Assembly (NCBI GenBank): GCA_002917075.1
Contig: NTMA01000021.1
Location: 62,001 to 126,000, forward strand
Length of the DNA stretch: 64,000 nt
From: Hawksworthiomyces lignivorus
Taxonomy: Eukaryota > Ascomycota > Sordariomycetes > Ophiostomatales > Ophiostomataceae
Direction of reading: 5' to 3'
The translations under genes and the position numbers were made by a program. Positions 57,857 to 64,000 of this stretch are shown in pieces. The notes under the pieces are model-generated. The model ran no database searches. It was not told where the DNA came from and saw nothing but the letters and a program-made list of their open reading frames with translations. How positions within the stretch are numbered: the first letter of the stretch is position 1; the number at the start of each line of letters is the position of its first letter.

Positions 57857-58453
57857 ATGGCGACGCACATGGTCGCGGCGGCCCAGCGGACATTCCGCGA
57901 GCTGCATGGCGTTGTCGTCTCGGCCGGCCTCATGCAGAAGACGGTCAAGGTCCGCGTCGGCGGACGCAAGTGGAATGCTCAAGTCCAGAAGGTGAGTCCA
58001 CGCAAGCCTCCAACTGCCGTCTCTTTTTTCTTTTCTGTTTTTGCTCTTGCTGACCGTCTGGGCCATTTTGGAAAACTGCAGCACTTTGACAAGCCAAAAT
58101 CGTTTCTCGTCCACGACCCCAACGACAGCTTGCGCACGGGCGACGTCGTGGCCATCACCCCCGGATGGCGGACATCCAAGGGCAAGCGCCACGTCGTGAA
58201 GCACATCATCGCGCCCGCCCAAGTGCCCGTGGAGGAGCGGCCGCCCGTGCCGACAGAGGCCGAGCGGTGGGCCGAGGCGCTCGCGAAGCGGGCTGCCAAG
58301 GACGAGCGGCGGGCCGCGATCAAAGAGGCAAAGGCGGCGGAGGCGGCCGCCGCGCACACCCCGTCACGGCGGCAGCTGCAGAAGCGCGCAGAGCAAGAAG
58401 CGCGAAAGGCCGACGAGGCTGCCGCGGTAGCCGAGCTGCAGCAGAAGCAGTAA
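57857..58453 (+). CDS. MRPS17: Mitochondrial small-subunit ribosomal protein uS17m
   Basis: Two exons: 57857-57991 and 58082-58453; 168 aa. The S17 OB-fold is seen in ELHGVVVSAGLMQKTVKVRVGGRKWNAQVQK|HFDKPKSFLVHDPNDSLRTGDVVAI (about 15-75), which contacts 12S-type rRNA near the 5' domain in mitoribosomes. Residues 76-168 are a fungal extension: basic (GWRTSKGKRHVVKHII) and then a long Ala/Lys/Glu/Arg helix. Bacterial S17 is about 85 aa. The N-terminus MATHMVAAAQRTFREL is amphipathic and basic, fitting mitochondrial import. It lies 1.5 kb downstream of and parallel to the Asn-rich secreted gene. Confidence 0.92.
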   Translation: MATHMVAAAQRTFRELHGVVVSAGLMQKTVKVRVGGRKWNAQVQKVSPRKPPTAVSFFFSVFALADRLGHFGKLQHFDKPKSFLVHDPNDSLRTGDVVAITPGWRTSKGKRHVVKHIIAPAQVPVEERPPVPTEAERWAEALAKRAAKDERRAAIKEAKAAEAAAAHTPSRRQLQKRAEQEARKADEAAAVAELQQKQ

Positions 58454-58893
58454 AGGGAGTAGGAAACCTAGCTGCAATTGAAAATGAATGGGATTGAGGT
58501 TGGGAAGGGTTATATAGCGCTGTAACAACATTGCATTGTGGTCCGGGAAAGGGCCAAAAGAAAAGGGAGAAAACCCCCTTGAAAGCACAAAAGACAATGG
58601 TGCTTTAGAAGCCTACGGCGAACAGCAGACAATTGCAAAACAGCCGAGATGATACGATATTTTTCATGTACAAATAGACCTGCCTATGTATATTCCACGG
58701 ATGTATAGCTTGGACAGGCGATACGACAACACACCAATCAAAAAACATATTCAAGAACTAGCCCTTTATCCTGATGCTCTATGCTAGCTTCAATGGGAGC
58801 ATACTGCTTGCAATGATTCTGTGACTAGGGATTGCAGAAAAATGCAACCAGCAGCTTATGCCCATGTTGCATGTATACACAATAAGCCATGTT
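58454..58893. other. Convergent intergenic region
   Basis: 440 bp between the stops of uS17m and the AAA ATPase gene. No features were recognised. Confidence 0.5.
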
Positions 58894-61656
58894 TCAACCG
58901 CCTCGTTCGCCAAATTCCTTAGCCCAGTCTTCATACTCCTTCAGACCGGCCTTGCTGACGCTTGGCCGGATGGTCACCATGCTAGAGACAAAATCGGACA
59001 GTTCCATGGGCCGGATTTCGTCCATCTTTGTCATCAGAAGCGCCTCGCCCAGAGACCGCAGAGGTCCCATGGCAGCGTCCTTTGCTAGCGCGGTGATATC
59101 GGATCCAGAGAAGCCTAGATTAGTGTTAGTTGTGACTGTGAGAAATGTTGCGACGGGGCGCAAAAGTAGACATACCGTCCGTAAGCTCCACGAGGTCTTG
59201 AATGTCAGCCTCTGTCAAGCTGTGTTTTTGCTGCCCCAGAAGCGTCCGCAGCTGCACAGCCCTCGTATCGGCCTCGGGGAGGGGAATGTACTGTCGCCGC
59301 ACAAACCGGCGTCGGGCCGCTTCATCGATAGCCCACGGCAAGTTGGTCGCCGCGAGGACGAGAACTCTGTTGGCATCGCCGTTGCGACCGTCTCTGTCGG
59401 CGTCCTTGTCTTCCCGCCCGGCAGCCGCACGCTGCAAATCGCTCCACTGGATCAGGAACTCCGTCTTGATGCGCCGGGTCGCTTCATGCTCGCCAGACCC
59501 AGACCGCTGCGACAGTATGCTGTCGATCTCGTCCACAAAGATGATGCTGGGCGCTAGCGTCTTGGCCAGCGCAAATAACGCACGCACCAGCTTCTCCGAC
59601 TCGCCGAGATACTTGCTGGTCAGACTGCTGGCCGAGATGGAGAAAAACGTCGACCTGGACTCTGTCGCGACGGCACGGGCCAGCATAGTCTTGCCTGTTC
59701 CAGGAGGGCCAAAAAGAAGCATGCCGGTGGCCGGTTCGCGGAGGCCCATAAACAAGTCTGGGCGCAGAAATGGATAAACAACGGCCTCTCGCAGTGCTGT
59801 TTTGGCTGGCTCTAATCCCGCAATGTCGGACCAGTGGACGACGTCTCCCTGCACGACAATCTCATTCAGAATCTGCTTGGCGGCTTCATCGTCTACACCG
59901 GGAGGCAGGTGCTTGAGGATCATCTGCTTTCGTTTCTTCCAAGGAACCTGTGCGCCTTCTTCTAGCGGATCTCTGTCAGTCGGCTCAGGTGACTCATTTT
60001 CGTCGGCGTTTTCTGAGTCGTCTTCTGACGAAGGCTGCAGCTGGATGTCTGCTAAGAGGTGAGAGACTTCATGGGTTGGCCGTATGGGTGCCTTGTTCTT
60101 GGCCCGCACAGGTTTTCTCGATATAGACACTGGAGTGGTTGCAGTGCTCCTCTCGACCGACGGCGATGAGGGCTGTCCGGAATTGGCCGCGGCGAAGCTG
60201 GAGTGTACGTTTCGTCGGATCTCCACCTTGGTTCCCAACGCGGACTGACTTGGCGAATTGAAGGAACCTGAGAGCCGCGCATTGCCCGTCGACTTTGGCC
60301 TACTAGATAAGTAAGAGCTCGCTTTTTCGATATTTGGCGACGAAACTGCGGTAACTGCATGTGGTCGCTGATTGGAAGCCGAGCGGGTTGACCGGTTCAG
60401 CTCGGCCGGAGTCTGTATCGACCGGCCAAGGGCACTAGCTGCGGCGTTCAGAGACAGCGATGAAGCTTTTACTGGGCTCGCGTATTCGGATGACCGACGA
60501 GAATCTGAGGCAAGAGGCGAAGACAGGTCGAGGCTGATGCGGCCGGTCGAAGGAGATACAATATCAGATGTTGGACGCTGCGGAACGAGACGCCTCGAGT
60601 TGCTGTCCCACTGTAATGGGGGCTGAGAGCTTGGGGAGCTATCACGCAGCGGCTTCCGGCTAGATGGCCGCAGGGATGGCACGGCAGTGTTCAATAATGT
60701 AGTGTCGGCGGCCGAAGAGCGCTGCGAGCTTTCTGCTCTTCTAGAGGATGACGATAGACCCAGAGCGCTCCATGCGAGCGTGGCGGCTTTGCTTGCGCCC
60801 TGCCGCTCCGTCGTTGGTTTTGAGTTTGCAGACCGAGAGCTTTTGTGCAAAGTTTCGCCCTGGGTGCTCGAGCGGAGGGTCGTCCGCAAAGAGTGCTGCT
60901 TGTCTTTATTTGGTGAACGTGACGAGCGCTTTGTGAGAACATGCCGGTTGGAGTGGGAGGACCCTACCTCGGCATCCGTATGTACTTCTGGCGAGGGAAA
61001 AGCACCTCTTCGGCTGTTGGTGCTGCCGGCGCTGGTGCTTTTCTTTATCCCCCTGGTCGGCTCCGACGATGCTTCCCGTTCGTCTGATGGTGTCCGTGAG
61101 AGATTTAAGGGACGTCTTGGCGGGACCGGAGGTGCCGGGCGAGATAATTCTGGGCGAGACAGCTCTCCATATGTGATGGCAGGTACAGTGCCGCCTCCAA
61201 TATAACCTGTTCCAGTCGCTGAAGAGCCGACGTCGTCTGTGTAAGAAGGAGGGGAGTCACTGGCCCGGCTAGGAGGATCCTCAAACGGGTCCGCACTATC
61301 ACGAGATAGCTTTAAGGCCTCAAGAAGATCGATACGCTCCTGTGCCTGGTATTCGAGTTCGCGGAGGCTGTCTGAGAGAGCCTTTTCAGTTTCCGTCTGG
61401 GCTGCATATTCGGGTATTATAGCCTCAGAGTATTGGCGACGGATCTGCTCAACAGCGGACTTCCAACATCGCATAGCCTCTGCTTCGTTTCCCTAGACGA
61501 AAAGACTTAGAATCAGGTAAAAAAAGAGGAATAAAATGGTCAAGATGCAGCTGAATTGCCTACCTGTCCTTCGTAGTATACGGCAGTTGAACATGTCAGG
61601 TAGCCTTCTTCATAGATTCTCTGCAGGCTTGATGCCGTTGTCCCGCTCTGCAGCAT
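58894..61656 (-). CDS. AAA ATPase of the Yta6/Sap1 (spastin/fidgetin-like) group
   Basis: Exons 61564-61656, 59176-61492, 58894-59114; 876 aa from the ATG at 61656. The N-terminus ([40 protein letters not shown]) is a helical MIT-like hairpin. About 400 disordered Ser-rich residues follow. The AAA module has GPPGTGKT (about 623-631), FVDEIDS (about 681), ATN sensor 1 after an acidic/basic insertion ([12 protein letters not shown]), and RRRFVRR with the Arg finger. The last exon ([19 protein letters not shown]) is the Vps4-type small domain. The group includes microtubule-severing and membrane-associated ATPases; yeast Yta6 and Sap1 are poorly defined. The start is uncertain: the frame stays open upstream to about 61792 with coding-like sequence (KARDLCTSIDPEAASRFIHP), so a further 5' exon may exist. 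Confidence 0.88.
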
Positions 61657-62412
61657 CTTGCTGCAGGTGTTGCCTTCAGAAGCATGCGAACTTCCTTCAG
61701 TGGGATGTGGTGGATGAATAAAGCGGGAAGCAGCTTCAGGATCAATGCTGGTGCATAGATCGCGTGCTTTGGTGAGAGTGAGAACAGGCCAAACTCAGGC
61801 AGGAATGCCAAATTCAGGCAGGAAGGCCAAAGGCAATCGAAGGTCTGATCCTAGGACCTCGAATCTCGTCAATGGTTCTTTTTGTTGGGATAGAAGCAAA
61901 TCGTGGGGTGCAACTCTAGAACACGAGAGAAACAAAAAATCGTGTGAAGTTGGGCAGGGCATATGTACTCGTAGTAATAAAACCACCGAGTGCGGCGAGT
62001 CCAGCTAGAAAAGAAGCGGGACGCGAAAGCACACAAAGAGACGGCAAGGCTGGCTGAGTAGTGGTGTGGATTCGGCCTTGGCTGGGGCGGGGCAGCAGTG
62101 ACGTATTGTCTCTGCTGGCGTCTTAGTGTTGTGTTCTGCTTATGGGGCAGCGCCTACAAAATTACACTGCCTATGTACAATATTATGCACCAAAACCATA
62201 TGTCATTATGGCTGAGACAGCCAGGTCTCACTGAAACCACGCGGACTACAGGCTCCCAGAAGATGTGTAATGCTTGCTAGCTCTGCTTGACATGCTTTCT
62301 TTTTCTGCATTTCTGCGTAGATGGGATCTCCTGTGACTTGGTCTCCCTAATTCTAATACACATTTCCCTTTTTAGTACCCATAAAACCTCCTGCTAGTAA
62401 ACCATGAACATG
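61657..62412. other. Intergenic region between the AAA ATPase gene and COG6
   Basis: Both genes run leftward. It holds a 19-bp tandem repeat at 61788-61832 and possibly an unrecognised first exon of the AAA ATPase gene near 61657-61792. Confidence 0.45.
61788..61832. repeat. 19-bp tandem repeat, 2.3 copies
   Basis: Units are gccaaactcaggcaggaat (61788-61806) and gccaaattcaggcaggaag (61807-61825), then a partial gccaaag. Two mismatches occur in 19 bases. Because 19 is not a multiple of three, the array is unlikely to be coding, which argues that the AAA ATPase exon does not extend beyond it. Confidence 0.85.
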
Positions 62413-64000
62413 TCAAGAAAGCAGCACACGGATCTCCACTGTCGTTCGTGGGAACAGAGCACGCAATGTCGTCTCTGGATCTCTGCTCTCATCCTCTTCG
62501 AGGAGGAGCTGGTCTGCTGCCTCCAAAATCTCCTCTACGTGCTCGAAATCTACACAAAACTTCTCGGCCGCTTCTTCTGTCAGCTGTCTCGCTAGCTTCG
62601 GGTCCTGTAGAGGCTTGAGGTTTTCAATGGCGTCCATCAGGGCTGACGGCAGAAAATCGTCGAGACGCTGGCTAGCCTGTGTCAAGGCGGGAGGCTGCAG
62701 CAGATCCAGCTTTATTGCCTTTCTGAGATCATCTTTGCTGCCGGCGTTAAGCATGGGTAATGCAGCAAACAGGTCTTCGACGCCCGACTGCTCGCAGAAG
62801 AAGCCATACTGGTTGTCCACGAGAGCACGTGCCCTGCTGTCGATTTCTTCTCGCAGCTTGGCTACGCGGCCCGCAGTAAAATCATACGGGGCAAGAATCT
62901 CGCTCGAAGCCGTCAAGCAGTTGATCATGAAAATCAGGCTGTCCACGGACGTCGCTGCTTTCTTGGCCATCTCCTCGCAGCCTGCCAGGAATGGGTCTAG
63001 CGCCTCGGCCAAAATAGGCACAAAGCCCGACTCCCGGCTGTCTGGAGGGACCAGGGACGTATCGTACGTCTTCATGATCGCGACAAGCTGCTCCAAGGCG
63101 TCCTGCAGGAAGTCCGGCTGTGCTGGGTCAGACGGTGCCTGCTCGAACTCTCCGGTTAGCGTCGCCACATGGTCCCGAATCAAGGACCGGAAGTGCCGAA
63201 GTGCTTCCTTTTCCACACCGTTCAACGTTTCCACCAGGCTTGACTGGTCATCGCTGTCGTCGCTGTTGTCGACTGTGTCCCCATTGCTGCCGCTGCTGCG
63301 CCTGTCCTTGCCACTGAGAAGCTTTGCAAAGGTGATTCGGTAAAAGTTGAGAAGGTTGGCGAGCTTGTACGCCAAAATGGTCTCTTCGTTTGTCTGAATG
63401 ACCTGCTCCATGCGCTGCCGCAGGAGACGCGCAACTCCGGACAGGTCGCGGTCGACCAGGTCGTTGAGGGCCTTGATCGGGTCGAACGCGGTTACCTCCT
63501 TGCCGCCCTCTTCGTCTGCTAGGCGCCACACCTCGTTTTCTCGCCCTTCTTTGATGCCCCTTGCCAGCTCGCCGCCATCGGCCACAAACAGCGACTCGAG
63601 CGCCTCGCGCTCGCTGACCGTCGCGGAGTGCGTCCACGCGAGCATGTCGCCTGCATACCGCAAGGGATCATGTGCGGCGAGCTCGATGGGCTTGACGCTG
63701 GGGCGTCGAGTAGTCTTCGCACCGCTCTCGTCGTTTCCTGTGAGCGCTGTGTAAAATGCATCGGAGAGGATACTCTCGCGCGCCTCAGCGAATGAGTCCA
63801 GGCAGTTCTGGAAGAGGGTGGGACGCTCTGCGAGCACGCGTAGGGCCCGGCTCATGGCAGACCCGATCTGCGGGTTTTCTAGATTTAAATTCTTAAATTC
63901 GCGCTGCACCCATCTGTAGAGTTTCTGGTACCCCAGGTTGATGTTCTTAGATGTCTGCTCCATGATCTCTGAGCCGAGAGACTGGTTGTCCTCGAAGCCC
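62413..64000 (-). CDS. COG6: Conserved oligomeric Golgi complex subunit 6, partial (N-terminus outside window)
   Basis: The frame is open from the right edge to the TGA at 62413-62415, about 528 codons, and continues past 64000 ([20 protein letters not shown]), so the first part is missing. COG6 belongs to lobe B of the COG tether that guides retrograde vesicles within the Golgi. Hallmarks are [60 protein letters not shown] and [20 protein letters not shown], followed by helical repeats to the C-terminus. An acidic/Ser insertion ([19 protein letters not shown]) lies near the middle. It matches the family's C-terminal two thirds. Yeast Cog6 is longer than bacterial-type tethers, and no break is seen here. 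Confidence 0.95.
   Translation of the reverse strand, partial: GFEDNQSLGSEIMEQTSKNINLGYQKLYRWVQREFKNLNLENPQIGSAMSRALRVLAERPTLFQNCLDSFAEARESILSDAFYTALTGNDESGAKTTRRPSVKPIELAAHDPLRYAGDMLAWTHSATVSEREALESLFVADGGELARGIKEGRENEVWRLADEEGGKEVTAFDPIKALNDLVDRDLSGVARLLRQRMEQVIQTNEETILAYKLANLLNFYRITFAKLLSGKDRRSSGSNGDTVDNSDDSDDQSSLVETLNGVEKEALRHFRSLIRDHVATLTGEFEQAPSDPAQPDFLQDALEQLVAIMKTYDTSLVPPDSRESGFVPILAEALDPFLAGCEEMAKKAATSVDSLIFMINCLTASSEILAPYDFTAGRVAKLREEIDSRARALVDNQYGFFCEQSGVEDLFAALPMLNAGSKDDLRKAIKLDLLQPPALTQASQRLDDFLPSALMDAIENLKPLQDPKLARQLTEEAAEKFCVDFEHVEEILEAADQLLLEEDESRDPETTLRALFPRTTVEIRVLLS

Noticed and set aside
1..64000. CRISPR array, rRNA genes, intact transposon, secondary-metabolite cluster
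   Set aside because: No regularly spaced direct repeats, no rRNA-like blocks, no transposase or reverse-transcriptase motifs, and no core biosynthetic enzyme were seen; the MFS and GH43 genes stand alone.

Overview
This window is nuclear DNA of a filamentous ascomycete (Pezizomycotina, possibly Sordariomycetes). The reasons are short introns (mostly 59-121 bp) with GTAAGT/GTATGT-type donors and pyrimidine-poor CAG/TAG acceptors, GC-rich third codon positions in exons, pyrimidine-rich leaders, and typical fungal gene content: Ldb17, Fet4-type permease, SPX-RING protein, cystathionine gamma-synthase with a fungal N-terminus, and a Yta6/Sap1-like AAA ATPase. All gene models were assembled by hand from reading frames and splice signals. 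Exon borders are therefore predictions, but every model closes in frame.

Layout from left to right. 1-5814: no recognisable gene. 5815-7483 (-): secreted GH43/CBM35 galactan-type hydrolase, divergent from LDB17 at 9081-11366 (+), an actin/endocytosis factor. 12056-14581 (-): polyQ/coiled-coil protein of unknown function. 16446-19336 (+): Hsp70-like ATPase with a long N-terminal extension, facing FET4-type low-affinity metal permease at 20100-21767 (-). 21768-28955: 7.2 kb gene-poor stretch. 28956-31168 (+): DHA1 MFS transporter. 31861-33741 (-): JJJ1, a 60S-biogenesis J-protein, divergent from 35832-37836 (+): SPX-RING ubiquitin ligase ending in a CaaX box. 38272-40386 (-): cystathionine gamma-synthase. 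42129-43772 (-): VOC-domain/low-complexity protein. 43773-48835: gene-poor. 48836-50087 (-): EMG1/NEP1 rRNA methyltransferase. 50088-54739: gene-poor. 54740-56323 (+): Asn/Ala/Gln-rich secreted protein. 57857-58453 (+): mitochondrial ribosomal protein uS17m. 58894-61656 (-): AAA ATPase of the Yta6/Sap1 group. 62413 to the right edge (-): COG6, cut by the window end.

The genes are mainly unlinked housekeeping functions: ribosome biogenesis and translation (JJJ1, EMG1, uS17m), membrane traffic and cytoskeleton (LDB17, COG6), methionine synthesis, phosphate signalling, and metal and drug transport. There are two secreted products (GH43, Asn-rich protein). I see no secondary-metabolite cluster, intact transposon, tRNA, rRNA or CRISPR array. 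The points most worth a second look are the CaaX box on the SPX-RING ligase, the 9-mer TACGGAGTA enriched in the empty regions, the KQGQ repeats flanking the conserved core of the secreted protein, and several perfect inverted repeats in gene-free DNA.
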